This document shows positions 1 through 9,030 of a DNA stretch of 31,820 nucleotides, piece by piece. Under the pieces are notes generated by a model that was not told the origin of the DNA, made no database searches, and saw nothing but the letters and a program-made list of their open reading frames with translations. The stretch is from NCBI GenBank assembly GCA_045533055.1, contig JAZSHD010000022.1:1-31820 (forward strand), in the 5' to 3' direction. How positions within the stretch are numbered: position 1 is the stretch's first letter; each line of letters starts with the position of its first letter. The translations under genes and the position numbers were made by a program. Origin of the DNA: SIG78 sp045533055. GTDB taxonomy: Bacteria; Verrucomicrobiota; Lentisphaeria; Victivallales; Victivallaceae.

Positions 1-1193
1 AGCCCGAACATGGTCAGCACGTTGATACTGTATCCCGACGCCAGCATCACCGGGAAAGTCGCCATCAACGCTACCGGGATCGCCAGCGACGGGATCAAGG
101 TCGCCCGCCAATCCTGCAAAAAGAGCCAGGTAATGACCACCACCAGCAAGAGCGCAATTACCAGCGTGGTAATGATTTCTTCCAGCGAGATCACAATAAA
201 TTCGGTGGGGTCGTAAGCGGTTGTATAGCTTACGCCCTGGGGAAAACGCCCTGCCAGACGCTCAAGCTCGGATTTTACTTCTTCTACTGTTTTAAGAGCG
301 TTGGCGTCGCTGGAACGGTAGATCATCATACCCACAGCTTCGCCGTCGTTGAACCAGCCGTGACCGGCATATTCTTTGGCACCCAGTTCCACCCGGGCAA
401 TATCTTTCAGGCGGATAAGGTTGCCGGAGCCGTCGTTGCGGACGATGATGTTGCCGAATTCTTCTTCGGTCTTCAAACGACCCTGCACATTGAGTTTGTA
501 TTCGATGTAATCGCTGGAGTTTTCCGAACCGATGGTACCGGCGGCAGCCTGAATGTTCTGGGATTGAACAGCCGCTACGATCTCGTTGGTGGAAACGCTC
601 AACCCTGCCATACGGATCGGGTCAAGCCAGATACGCATGGAAAACACCTGGGCGGACATAACTTCGGCAGCCGCCACCCCGTCGATACGGGAAATGGGGT
701 CTTTGATGGTGGTGTTTACATAGTTGTTGAGTTCAATGACTGACATTTTGCTTTTGTCGGTCATAAAGACGAACACCGCCAGCATATCGCCGGTTCGCTT
801 GTCAACATTGACCCCTACACGCTTGACATCGTCAGGCAGTTTGGGTTCGGCACGCTTAAGAGCGTTCTGCACATTGACCATAGCCATATCTGAATCGGTA
901 CCGCTTTTGAAAGTAACCGAACAGTTGTAGTTCCCCAGATTGTCGCAGGTACTGGAAAAGTAGAGCAGATCGTCCACCCCGTTGAGTTCATCTTCAATGG
1001 GGATAGCCACCGTATCTGCCACCACCCCGGCACTGGCACCGGCGTAGGTGGTGGATACTGTGATCTGGGGCGGTGCGATCTCCGGATATTCGGCGATCGG
1101 CAGCTGGGTGACCGCCATAATGCCCATAAGCACGAATACAATGCTTATGACCATGGCAAAGCGGGGCCGTTCAATAAATATCTTTGAAAACAT
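1..1193 (-). CDS. RND-family multidrug efflux transporter, inner-membrane pump (N-terminal part, cut by window edge)
   Basis: Proton-driven inner-membrane pump of the HAE1 (AcrB/MexB) family. It starts at the ATG read from 1193 on the minus strand, with GAGGAG about 7 bases upstream, and stays open to the window edge, giving about 397 residues of a protein normally near 1,030. The start MFSKIFIERPRFAMVISI with the first membrane helix, the following QLPIAEYPEIAPPQI stretch and the porter-domain text (LNNYVNTTIKDPISRIDGVA) are typical of AcrB. Around residues 340-397 come two further hydrophobic segments and the LFLQDWRATLIPSLAIPV block. It lies 19 bases after the adaptor gene, so the two are probably cotranscribed with marR. 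A TolC-like partner is not in the window. Family assignment is secure; substrates are unknown. Confidence 0.95.
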   Translation of the reverse strand, partial: MFSKIFIERPRFAMVISIVFVLMGIMAVTQLPIAEYPEIAPPQITVSTTYAGASAGVVADTVAIPIEDELNGVDDLLYFSSTCDNLGNYNCSVTFKSGTDSDMAMVNVQNALKRAEPKLPDDVKRVGVNVDKRTGDMLAVFVFMTDKSKMSVIELNNYVNTTIKDPISRIDGVAAAEVMSAQVFSMRIWLDPIRMAGLSVSTNEIVAAVQSQNIQAAAGTIGSENSSDYIEYKLNVQGRLKTEEEFGNIIVRNDGSGNLIRLKDIARVELGAKEYAGHGWFNDGEAVGMMIYRSSDANALKTVEEVKSELERLAGRFPQGVSYTTAYDPTEFIVISLEEIITTLVIALLLVVVITWLFLQDWRATLIPSLAIPVALMATFPVMLASGYSINVLTMFG

Positions 1194-1212
1194 ATTATCA
1201 GCTCCTCAAATC

Positions 1213-2295
1213 TTACTTGCCAAGTTCCACTTCCATCCCCGGGCGGGCTTTGTGGGTGCCGTCGATAATGATAGTTTCGCCGATGTTCAAGCCTTCTTCC
1301 ACAATGATATATTTGCCCCGTTCAGAACCGGTAACGATATCCCGGCGGCTCACTTTATTATCTTTATCCAACACATAAACAAAAGCACCTTTGCCATCGT
1401 GCATCACTGCCGAAGGAGTGATGGCGGGGCGGTTTTTGGCGATCTCCCGATCCAGCAACACCGAAACGGTGGAACCGGGGATAAGTTTGTGTGCCTTGTT
1501 GGGGAATTCAGCATAAATCTGAATAGTATCGGTACGGCGGTTGGCGGCGTTGTCCACGAAGGCTACTTTGCCGACTTCTTCAAAGGTGCTGTCGTCAGCG
1601 AGCTTCAAAGCCAGCCGGGCTTCCTTTTTCAGAGCATCCAGAGTGCCGAACATTTGCAGAAAGTCACGGTTGCTCATGGCAAACTGCACCCGGATCGGGC
1701 TTACCTGATTGATGGTGGCAAGTGTTCCGGCAGAAGGGGTTATGTAGTTGCCTTCGGTGTAATTCGTTACGCCGATAACGCCATCCATGGGGGCGGTTAT
1801 AACAGTGTTATCCAAATCATCTTTGGCAGTAATGAGATTGGCTTCGGCAGCCAGCAGACTGGATTTGTAGGCTTCCAGCGAACTTAATGTATTTTCCAGC
1901 GAGTCCTTACTTGCGGCGTTCTGACCGTAGAGGTTATGGGCACGGTTATAGCTGTTTTGAGCGTATTCCAAGTGGGCTTTGCACTCGGCGATCTTGGCTT
2001 GGGCACTCTTTACTGCCGCATCGTAGCGGATGCGGTCAAAGGTGTAGAGCATCTGACCTTTTTTGACATAATCGCCGTTTTTGAACCCGACTTTCAGCAG
2101 TTCTCCGGAAACCCGGGGCACCAGCTGAACCACTGCCGGAGCAGAAACCAATCCGGCATAGCGGCGGTGTTCGATGTTGTCTTGAGCAACGACTTTACCG
2201 GCAACCACGATGGGTTTGGGCATTGCCGGCGGTGCGGCGGTAACTGCGGCGGCGATCAATGTGCCGCAAGCAGCGGTGAGCAGAGTTTTTTTCAT
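1213..2295 (-). CDS. RND efflux periplasmic adaptor (membrane fusion protein)
   Basis: This 360-residue AcrA/MexA-type adaptor links the inner-membrane pump to an outer-membrane channel. The N-terminus MKKTLLTAACGTLIAAAVTAA reads as a Sec signal peptide, probably cut after about residue 20. The Cys at position 10 comes too early to be a convincing lipobox, so this adaptor may not be a lipoprotein, unlike E. coli AcrA. The barrel/lipoyl half VVQLVPRVSGELLKVGFKNGD, a helical hairpin rich in Ala and Lys (about residues 90-145) and the second lipoyl half VITAPMDGVIGV follow in the normal order, then the beta-barrel and membrane-proximal parts. The start has GGAG 7 bases upstream. It sits between marR (55 bases upstream) and the pump gene (19 bases downstream). 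Confidence 0.95.
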   Translation of the reverse strand: MKKTLLTAACGTLIAAAVTAAPPAMPKPIVVAGKVVAQDNIEHRRYAGLVSAPAVVQLVPRVSGELLKVGFKNGDYVKKGQMLYTFDRIRYDAAVKSAQAKIAECKAHLEYAQNSYNRAHNLYGQNAASKDSLENTLSSLEAYKSSLLAAEANLITAKDDLDNTVITAPMDGVIGVTNYTEGNYITPSAGTLATINQVSPIRVQFAMSNRDFLQMFGTLDALKKEARLALKLADDSTFEEVGKVAFVDNAANRRTDTIQIYAEFPNKAHKLIPGSTVSVLLDREIAKNRPAITPSAVMHDGKGAFVYVLDKDNKVSRRDIVTGSERGKYIIVEEGLNIGETIIIDGTHKARPGMEVELGK

Positions 2296-2350
2296 AGTTT
2301 TTCTCCAAAATTAAAAATTTGAATTTTTTTTATTTTACAGTACACTGTGC

Positions 2351-2812
2351 TTACTTGTTGGGCGGCTGCAGTGTGTTGATTTGTTCCAATAAATGGGCGA
2401 GAACCTTGACAAAAATATCAAAATCTTCGTCCTTGACATCCTTGCTGATAGTTTGCATAACTGCGTTGATTTGCCGGGCGTGCTGTTCTTTAAGTTCTAA
2501 ACCGGCGGCGGTGGGGCGCAGCAATATGGCACGCCGGTCGGTGGGGCTGGTGGTGCGTTCCACCAGATTTTCCCGCACCAGCACATCCACAGTTTGGGAA
2601 ATAGCTCCCGGGGTGAGTTTAAGCTCGTCAGCAATATCTTTAAGCATCACGCCTGCCGGGTGCCGGTCGTAGATCACACCCACCACCCGCAGCTGGGATA
2701 AGGGCAGGCGGCTGGGCAGATCGCAATCGGTCACACCGGTACTGCTCAAACGGTCTGCCAGCCGTATCAGATTACGCCAGACAGATTCATTGTTATCCAC
2801 TGTTTTAGTCAA
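2351..2812 (-). CDS. MarR-family transcriptional regulator of the efflux operon
   Basis: A 153-residue winged-helix regulator, normal length for MarR. The recognition region LPLSQLRVVGVIYDRHPAGVMLKDIADELKLTPGAISQTVDVLVREN is followed by the wing LVERTTSPTDRRAILLRPTAAG, whose DRR is the family signature. The best start is a TTG at 2812 with AAAAGG 8 bases upstream; no ATG gives a full-length protein. It is first in an apparent operon with the adaptor and pump. A perfect palindrome just downstream of its putative -10 box suggests autorepression, relieved by a small phenolic or toxic ligand as in other MarR-controlled pumps. The ligand cannot be read from sequence. Confidence 0.92.
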   Translation of the reverse strand: MTKTVDNNESVWRNLIRLADRLSSTGVTDCDLPSRLPLSQLRVVGVIYDRHPAGVMLKDIADELKLTPGAISQTVDVLVRENLVERTTSPTDRRAILLRPTAAGLELKEQHARQINAVMQTISKDVKDEDFDIFVKVLAHLLEQINTLQPPNK

Positions 2813-2856
2813 AATTTCAACCTTTTGTTTATGGAGTTAAAAATTTAGTCCTGTTA

Positions 2857-2900
2857 AATAGTTTAACTATTAAAATAATACCAGATCGCATTTTTTGCAA
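2857..2900 (-). promoter_or_regulatory. Promoter and palindromic operator of the marR-RND operon
   Basis: On the minus strand, TTGCAA (2895-2900) and TATTTT (2872-2877) are 17 bases apart and make a plausible sigma-70 promoter. Immediately downstream, covering the expected transcription start, lies the perfect 7-1-7 palindrome AATAGTTTAACTATT (2857-2871). The size and AT-rich dyad match known MarR operators. Assignment to this MarR protein is inferred from position. Confidence 0.6.
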
Positions 2901-2951
2901 ATTTTCCGGTGGTTTATTTTATAATAAGCTGATTATTCGGAGATTTTATGG

Positions 2952-2998
2952 TTGAAATATTGCTTTTTGGTATTTCAAAGTGTATTTTGTATTAATAC
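2952..2998. promoter_or_regulatory. Inverted repeats and candidate operator upstream of the 3037 gene
   Basis: TTGAAATA (2952-2959) and TATTTCAA (2971-2978) form a perfect 8-bp inverted repeat with an 11-base gap. A second palindrome, GTATTAATAC, lies at 2989-2998. Between and overlapping them is AAAGTGTAT (2977-2985), also found in both promoters of the divergent 27563/27711 region. A weak promoter TTGCTT-17-TATTTT (2960-2988) would overlap it. An alternative -10, TATAAT, is at 2920-2925 but lacks a well-spaced -35. Confidence 0.4.
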
Positions 2999-3036
2999 TA
3001 TTTTTTTACATAAAAATAACTGTCAAGGAGAATATT

Positions 3037-6000
3037 ATGCAGCTTGATTTCAGGATCGACTGGGGGTATCAATTTTTGTATTCCCGCCGTCATTATCACC
3101 CGTTTTTTGAGTGGGACGGCCACTTGGAGTGCCAGAATGGTAAAATCGAAAAGATGTTCAAACTTGATTACCCGGTGATCTGGTACGGTCCCGGCCATTG
3201 TGCCCACGAAACTGAACTTGAAGGTACTTCGTTTCAGAGCCGCACCCGCCGGGGCATTTCCGGCGTGCGGGTAGTTGCCGAGGTGGACGAAAACAGCGTA
3301 TTCAAACTGGTGACCAAAAGCGGTACTTGGGAGTTTTCCGCCCAGCAGATAATCGAAGATGGCCGCATTATTTTCCCGGTGGGTTACAAATATCTTTGCT
3401 GCAATGTGGTCATTACCCGCACCGGGTACATCTGGTTTCGCTCCGCACCCAAGGCCGGGCAGCAGGTTTATGAGGCCAATGAAATAGCTGCCAAAAACAA
3501 CCTTGAACTCCACGGCTGGGGCCGCATGACTTCAGCTTGGCTGCCGCCAGCGGGCAAACTCTCCATGCCGTTGACGGTGGAAAAGGGCAAATTCGATTAC
3601 AACGAAACCTTGCTGCACATGCTTATTATGGCAGCTCCGCCCACGGGGTACACTCCGGAAAAAGAATTGCAATTCCACGATGATTTTACCATCAATATTT
3701 ATATAGATGGCGAGAAAGCCGGTTCCAAGACCCACTTTTTCCGGGAACACGACGGCTTTATGCAGATGCTGGAAGATATCTGGTACCGGGTACAGGCTGC
3801 TCCGGGCGAACACACTATAACTTTTGAAAATACTCATCCCGAAGCCTATTTGCTTTTCAACCGGCTGATTTTCCAGCCCTGCGGTTACGATCACTTGCAG
3901 TTGAGCCTGCCGGCTTGGGCGTTGGTTGGCGAAAAAGTTATCGGCAAGGTTTTTGCGGTAAAAAGTGATACGATCACTCTGGAATACCCCACCGGCAGCC
4001 AGACCATCGAAGCAGTTCCCGGCTGGAACGAGTTCGAGTTTACCCTTGATGCTCCCGGTAAAGATGTGCTCATCAAAGCCAATGGCAAAGCCGGATGTAT
4101 TCCCGAAGTTTACGCTCTTCCCACCGAAGAAATACCCGTAACCGTGGGTTACGATATGACCGTTGTGCCCCACGACGACAACGGCTTTATGGATTGGCTG
4201 TTGGATTACACCTGGCGGACACAGCTGGGCAATCTGGTGGTCTTCCGCAGTTTTCTTTACGGCAAAAACAACCGCACCGGCCGCCCGGTCAAGGGCGAAC
4301 TGCTTTACAAGTGGGCGGATTTCTGTTGCAAGCACGGTATTTATGTGGAGGCTGCCACCGACTTTGACGACGGCAATCTGATCAAAGGAGCCAGCGAAAT
4401 GATCCACAGCGTAGGCCGCCACGAATACCCCGGTGCAGTCTACGCCCGTGACCCCAAAGAGCCTTATGCTTCAAATGACATGAAAGAGGCCAGCGAAAAG
4501 TTTCAGGATTATTTGAAAATCGAAATCGACCGTGCCCATAACGCTGGCGGCAAGTGTGCCTTTGGTGACGCTTCCGGCGGCCACCGTTACTGCTATTTAG
4601 CAGGTGCGGACTTTATGCGTACAGAAACTATGGTACCTCATACCATGCATCTTTGCAGTCAGGCTCGACCGGCGGCTGAAGCCCTCGGCTCCGGCGAGTG
4701 GGGCGTACACATTGCCATACACCACCCCATGCAGCCCTTTTACGAAAGCCATCTGGGGTTGTATTACTTGAGCATTTTCCAGCCCTGGGTGATGGGGGCA
4801 AATATGATCTACGAAGAGGACAGCTTGTTTGTACTCTTCAAGGAAGAACGCCAGACCTGGGACGATTTGCTGACCAAGGGCAAGCGGGATATGACGCGGG
4901 ATTTCTACAAGTTTGTAAAAACTCATCCCCGCAGCGGCAAATGTGTGCGTAATATAGCTTTTCTTGAAGGCCGTTACGCCGCACCCTTCAATGGATTTAT
5001 CTGCGATGTGGAGCAGACTCCCGATTACTCGGTTTGGGGGTACTTCGGCAACAACGCTCCTGAATGGGGACATAAACAGCCGGAAAAATGCCGTCAGGTT
5101 CTGGATGTACTTATGCCGGGAGCCAACACCCAGCCGCTGCGGCAGAAGTATGACAAACGCCGCTTCTTCTTCTCCGGCAACCCCTACGGCGACTTTGACG
5201 AAGTGCCGGTGGAAGCTAAAAAGGAGTACTTCAACCAATACAAGCTTTTGCTGAATCTGGGTTGGAACACTGCCATTGCTGACGATATGGAAAAGCTTAC
5301 AAACTATGTGAAAAATGGCGGCATACTTTTAACAGGTATCCCCCAGTTCAGCACCCATGTCAAGCGGGACTTTTTGCGTGATTTCAACGATCTTGCTTTG
5401 TGGAACGATGGCGATTTGAGCGAAATAGCAGGTATCAAAGTCAAGGGCAGGGGCGAAAAGTTCTCCGGCCAGTGGAACTGTGCATGGCGTGAAACGCTGC
5501 CTGTTGTGGAACTCTCCGCAGCCCCCAACGACGATGTGAATGAAGACGATTTGGGTTTTGCTGCTGATATTGAGCTTGCCGGTGCCGAAGTGGTGATTTT
5601 TGACGCTTCCACCGCCAAACCTTTGCTGGTGCGTTACAAGCTGGGTTCCGGCTGGGTCTACACTTTGACCATCTGGGCATACCCCGGTCACGAAAAGTTC
5701 CAGCAGTTCAGTGCAGTGGTCACAGCGGCATTGGCGGAAAAAGTCCGGGGTGAATACTTTGTGGATGATTCTTCCAGAGAGATCTTCTGGACGCACTGGC
5801 AGAATACCGACGATGGTGCTGACGCATTGCTGATGCTGCTCAATACCGATTGGACGAGCAAAAACAATATCAAAACTGTTACCGTAAACACTCCCGATTG
5901 GGCGTTTGAAATGGATGTGCCCGAGCGGGATATGCGTTTTGTCCGCATTTACGAAGATAAAGCACTGGTTTCCGGCACTGATCTGTACATCCGCAAAACT

Positions 6001-6123
6001 GTTGACGGCAAACTTATGGCGTATGGCTCCGGCGTGGTAACTTGTTGGGTCTATGCGGGAAGCGAACTTGAAGAACGCACTCTGGACTTCGGCGACAGTA
6101 CCGGAATGGAAATAACTCTTTAA
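3037..6123 (+). CDS. Large cytoplasmic glycoside-hydrolase-like protein, family not recognised
   Basis: A 1,028-residue protein. The frame is open further upstream, but ATG 3037 has AAGGAG 6 bases before it and is chosen as the start. There is no signal peptide, so it is probably cytoplasmic. Residues 1 to about 360 look like beta-sandwich modules rich in aromatic residues. A barrel-like region follows (about 380-680), with Glu530 in RTETMVP and Glu593/Glu594 in IYEEDSLF as possible catalytic acids. Around 745-770 the text KLTNYVKNGGILLTG resembles the glutamine-amidotransferase-like domain found after the barrel in GH42-type enzymes. A beta-rich tail ends the protein. The following gene starts 19 bases on, so both are probably one transcript. 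A glycosidase role is inferred from architecture and neighbours; substrate and family are unknown. Confidence 0.7.
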   Translation: MQLDFRIDWGYQFLYSRRHYHPFFEWDGHLECQNGKIEKMFKLDYPVIWYGPGHCAHETELEGTSFQSRTRRGISGVRVVAEVDENSVFKLVTKSGTWEFSAQQIIEDGRIIFPVGYKYLCCNVVITRTGYIWFRSAPKAGQQVYEANEIAAKNNLELHGWGRMTSAWLPPAGKLSMPLTVEKGKFDYNETLLHMLIMAAPPTGYTPEKELQFHDDFTINIYIDGEKAGSKTHFFREHDGFMQMLEDIWYRVQAAPGEHTITFENTHPEAYLLFNRLIFQPCGYDHLQLSLPAWALVGEKVIGKVFAVKSDTITLEYPTGSQTIEAVPGWNEFEFTLDAPGKDVLIKANGKAGCIPEVYALPTEEIPVTVGYDMTVVPHDDNGFMDWLLDYTWRTQLGNLVVFRSFLYGKNNRTGRPVKGELLYKWADFCCKHGIYVEAATDFDDGNLIKGASEMIHSVGRHEYPGAVYARDPKEPYASNDMKEASEKFQDYLKIEIDRAHNAGGKCAFGDASGGHRYCYLAGADFMRTETMVPHTMHLCSQARPAAEALGSGEWGVHIAIHHPMQPFYESHLGLYYLSIFQPWVMGANMIYEEDSLFVLFKEERQTWDDLLTKGKRDMTRDFYKFVKTHPRSGKCVRNIAFLEGRYAAPFNGFICDVEQTPDYSVWGYFGNNAPEWGHKQPEKCRQVLDVLMPGANTQPLRQKYDKRRFFFSGNPYGDFDEVPVEAKKEYFNQYKLLLNLGWNTAIADDMEKLTNYVKNGGILLTGIPQFSTHVKRDFLRDFNDLALWNDGDLSEIAGIKVKGRGEKFSGQWNCAWRETLPVVELSAAPNDDVNEDDLGFAADIELAGAEVVIFDASTAKPLLVRYKLGSGWVYTLTIWAYPGHEKFQQFSAVVTAALAEKVRGEYFVDDSSREIFWTHWQNTDDGADALLMLLNTDWTSKNNIKTVTVNTPDWAFEMDVPERDMRFVRIYEDKALVSGTDLYIRKTVDGKLMAYGSGVVTCWVYAGSELEERTLDFGDSTGMEITL

Positions 6124-6142
6124 TCAAAATTGGAGCTGTATC

Positions 6143-8128
6143 ATGCAAGGTTATTGGATAGAATTGTTCAACCCCCGGGCAAAAGCTGACATCAAAGATT
6201 TTTTGCCGGAAAATGTGGAATTTGTGGAAAATCCTTCCGCAGAAAAATTGGAAAATATATTAGCTCTTGCCCGTAAGAACGAAGCTAAAGTTCTTTTGGA
6301 GTGCCCGGCTGAATACCCCGGTTTGGAATTTGGCGACGAAATTTACGCCGACAGCTTCAAAGCCCGTTCCGTAGTTGCCGACGATTGGTTGGGTTTGCCG
6401 GTGTGCCGCATCCTTACCCAGCATAATTTTGTGCTGCGTGAGGTAAAAAGCAATGTCAACGCTCATCTGGTCGCCGCCCGGGTAGCCGGCTACCGTGACG
6501 CCTGTTTCGGGTTGGACGATGCGGAAAAACTGCCCCTTTTGTTTGAAGCACCCGATTGTGGAAATATTCTTATAAGCGTTACTCCGCTGGCCAGTTTTAT
6601 CCGGAGCCGTTTTGCTCCGGCTTGCGATTGGAAGATCGTTATGGGCAAACTGCTGGCATTTTTGAGCAGCAGCAATACGGTCGTGCCGCTGGAATACACT
6701 CTTTCGGTACGCCCCACTTATCAGGCAAAAGAGCTTTTGCCCGCCGATGCCGAACAAACTGCTTTCAAACGCAACGCCGAATGGTTCTACCGGGAAATGA
6801 TCTACAATCACCACGGCAATATGGGGGTGTTTGAAGGCTGTACTTCGGTAATAGATGTTACCGGCAGACAGTGGATAATGCCCGCACTGCGGGGCGATTG
6901 CCTCGGTGAATGTGCCGCCGTGGGTGCTTTGGACTACACTATCAATGGCGAGCGGGCAGGGCGGGAAATGGCAGAAGGTTTGATCAAAACCATGCTGGAT
7001 ACGCCGAAAGTAAGAGATTGCTGTCAAGCCAGCCAGACCTTCGGCTCACTCTTTTTTGACGACAGCAACCGTTCAGTCTACGGCGACGACAACTCCCGTG
7101 CCGCACTGGGGGCGATTTTAGCTGAAGATCTGCTGGAAAACCCAAAACATGCCAGGAAACTTCTGCAGCTTGGCTATTCACTTTTGCGAACCACTGGTTC
7201 CAACGGTTTGCGGACCCCGAGTTTGGTTCAGCCCGAACACTTCCAGAACAATAAAACCTGGATGTATTACCGGGAGAACAATTACGAAAAGTGCCACCCC
7301 CACTATCAGGCATGGCACTGGGCGTTGAATTGCCAGCTGTATAAACTCACCGGCGATAAGGACTTTCTGGAAAGTGCCATTGCCGCATTGCAGGAAGCCA
7401 ACAAGGTCTTCCCCGATTTTTATTGGCAGAATGGTGCCACCGGCGACTGGTGCCGCATCCTGCTGCCCTACGCTATGCTTGTGGAAGTGGACGATACCCC
7501 CGAACACCGGGCGTGGCTGGAAAGAGTTGCCGACTTTTTTGTGGAAAAATTCAACGAATACGGAACCGTTGCCGAAGTTATGGGCAAGCGGGAGCTGGGG
7601 CATTACCCGTCGCCTGTTTGCAACGCCGACCACGGCAAAGGCGAATGTGCATTGGTGCAGTTTAACGGCGACCCGGCTTGCGATTTGCTCTATTCGGTAA
7701 ACTATGCACTTATGGGCTTGCACGAAGCATATAAGGCCATCGGCAAGGAAAGCTACAAAGCCGCCGCCGATAAAATGGCAGAATTTTTCTGCCGTATCCA
7801 GGCAACCACGCAAGATCAGAAATATCTTGACGGAGCGTGGCTGCGGGGCTTTGACTACGACATTTGGGAATTTTTCGGCAGTGCCGCCGACTCCGGCTGG
7901 GGGCCGTGGTGTGTGGAAACCGGCTGGACAAACTCATGGATAGCTTCGGCAATGGCACTGCGGCAGCTTGACCGGCCGTTGTTGAGCAGTAAAGCCGCCG
8001 ATGTTTATAAAGCTCTTGCTCCGGAAGTCAAGGCTATGATGTTCACTCCGTTGATGCCCTCCACCACCAGCCGGGGAACGCACACGATCATCAACACCGC
8101 CTTTACCGGAGGTTTTGCTGAAGGATAA
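6143..8128 (+). CDS. Putative six-hairpin (alpha/alpha barrel) glycosidase-like protein
   Basis: A 661-residue protein starting at ATG 6143 behind TGGAGC. There is no signal peptide. The first 200 or so residues are a separate alpha/beta-looking module. From about residue 230 the protein is mostly helical, with repeated tryptophan- and aromatic-rich stretches such as YGDDNSRAALGAILAEDLLE, HYQAWHWALNCQLYKLTGDKDFL and WGPWCVETGWTNSWIASAMAL. This helix-hairpin pattern is seen in six-hairpin glycosidases and uronyl hydrolase-like enzymes. It follows the 3037 gene by 19 bases, and the pair may degrade one oligosaccharide in the cytoplasm. I cannot assign a CAZy family or catalytic residues from reading alone. 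Confidence 0.65.
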   Translation: MQGYWIELFNPRAKADIKDFLPENVEFVENPSAEKLENILALARKNEAKVLLECPAEYPGLEFGDEIYADSFKARSVVADDWLGLPVCRILTQHNFVLREVKSNVNAHLVAARVAGYRDACFGLDDAEKLPLLFEAPDCGNILISVTPLASFIRSRFAPACDWKIVMGKLLAFLSSSNTVVPLEYTLSVRPTYQAKELLPADAEQTAFKRNAEWFYREMIYNHHGNMGVFEGCTSVIDVTGRQWIMPALRGDCLGECAAVGALDYTINGERAGREMAEGLIKTMLDTPKVRDCCQASQTFGSLFFDDSNRSVYGDDNSRAALGAILAEDLLENPKHARKLLQLGYSLLRTTGSNGLRTPSLVQPEHFQNNKTWMYYRENNYEKCHPHYQAWHWALNCQLYKLTGDKDFLESAIAALQEANKVFPDFYWQNGATGDWCRILLPYAMLVEVDDTPEHRAWLERVADFFVEKFNEYGTVAEVMGKRELGHYPSPVCNADHGKGECALVQFNGDPACDLLYSVNYALMGLHEAYKAIGKESYKAAADKMAEFFCRIQATTQDQKYLDGAWLRGFDYDIWEFFGSAADSGWGPWCVETGWTNSWIASAMALRQLDRPLLSSKAADVYKALAPEVKAMMFTPLMPSTTSRGTHTIINTAFTGGFAEG

Positions 8129-8155
8129 AATTTAAGACAATATAACATTTTACCC

Positions 8156-8184
8156 TTGAAAAATGTGGAAAAATGTTGTATACT
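8156..8184 (+). promoter_or_regulatory. Sigma-70-type promoter of the pseudopilin-GH-CE15 operon
   Basis: TTGAAA (8156-8161) and TATACT (8179-8184) are separated by 17 bases. Over the 32 bases starting at the -35 box, 27 positions match the promoter of the second pseudopilin gene at 28794, including most of the spacer (AAAAATGTT). Transcription would begin about 55 bases before the start codon at 8247. Confidence 0.75.
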
Positions 8185-8246
8185 TATAAATAAGAAACCC
8201 TTTGTTGATTATAAAAAGTCTATAATTTTTACAGAAAGACAGTGCT

Positions 8247-9011
8247 ATGAAAAAGTTATTGAATGGAAGAAATTCCGACCATGGTCGGGTAAAGCTGTTC
8301 AGCTTTACCCTTATAGAGCTCCTTGTAGTCATTGCCATTATTGCCATATTGGCAGCGATGCTTCTGCCCGCACTTTCAGCAGCCCGGGAACGGGCAAAAA
8401 GTGCCAACTGTACAGGCAAACTCAAGCAGATCGGTATGGCTATGCACATGTACGCCAATGATCATAATTCATTTCTTATGCATAACAAATATGGCAGCTG
8501 CACTTGCGGCAATGGGGCTTATGTTACCGGGCATTATTGCGACTCATCGGCAGCCCCCAGCCGGCTTACTCAAAATAAATACTTCGGCAATGTGACCAGC
8601 TCCAACATGTTGAGCGAGCAAGTCTACAAATGCCCCGGCGACACCAGTTTTTGGGGGTATAATCCGGCAACAACTGATCCGATGCTCAATGACAGTGTAT
8701 TAAGTTACTGCTTTTATATGGCAAGACATTGTAACGAAGTGAAGCTGAACAGCTCCTATGCAATAGGCGACCGGGTTTTGGTCGGCAGAGATAATCCGGA
8801 TTCGGTGATCTTTTGTGATATGGCTCCGTTCCCGGGGATCAACAAGCCGGTTCCGGAAAAAGCGGTGATGAATCACCCCAACGCCATGAACAACTTGCGT
8901 ATGGCAGGTCAGGTCGATGTTATCACCATCCAGGACAGCAAGATCCGTTCTACCAGCATCAAAAATTATATCTTGCAGGTAGCCGAGCCTGATAACGAAG
9001 ATAACTATTGA
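8247..9011 (+). CDS. Pseudopilin-like protein with prepilin-type N-terminal domain and degenerate H-X9-DG motif
   Basis: A 254-residue protein with a basic leader of 19 residues followed by FTLIELLVVIAIIAIL, in which Phe20 is +1 and Glu24 the conserved +5 residue of type IV pilins and pseudopilins. The residue before the expected cut is Ser, not the usual Gly. The helix continues into LPALSAARERAKSANC with KLKQIG, standard for the large pseudopilin-like families of Lentisphaerota and Planctomycetes. Near the C-terminus, His210, nine residues and Ala220-Gly221 match the H-X9-DG motif with Ala replacing Asp. Six Cys lie in the globular part. It is first in an operon with the secreted glycosidase-like protein at 9031 and the CE15 protein. 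It is probably anchored in the inner membrane or exported through a pilus-type system; its exact role is unknown. Confidence 0.88.
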   Translation: MKKLLNGRNSDHGRVKLFSFTLIELLVVIAIIAILAAMLLPALSAARERAKSANCTGKLKQIGMAMHMYANDHNSFLMHNKYGSCTCGNGAYVTGHYCDSSAAPSRLTQNKYFGNVTSSNMLSEQVYKCPGDTSFWGYNPATTDPMLNDSVLSYCFYMARHCNEVKLNSSYAIGDRVLVGRDNPDSVIFCDMAPFPGINKPVPEKAVMNHPNAMNNLRMAGQVDVITIQDSKIRSTSIKNYILQVAEPDNEDNY

Positions 9012-9030
9012 TTATCAGGAAAACTTTTGC

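Noticed and set aside
1048..1887. A long open frame on the plus strand opposite the RND pump and adaptor genes
   Set aside because: It runs antisense to two unmistakable efflux genes, crosses their junction and encodes no recognisable domain; it results from codon bias of the real genes.
2952..2978. The 8-bp inverted repeat as a terminator for an upstream gene
   Set aside because: No plus-strand gene ends upstream and no T run follows directly; a regulatory role is more likely.
2980..3036. Upstream extension of the 3037 gene to a GTG at 2980
   Set aside because: The extra residues are encoded by promoter-like and palindromic DNA, and ATG 3037 has a well-placed AAGGAG.
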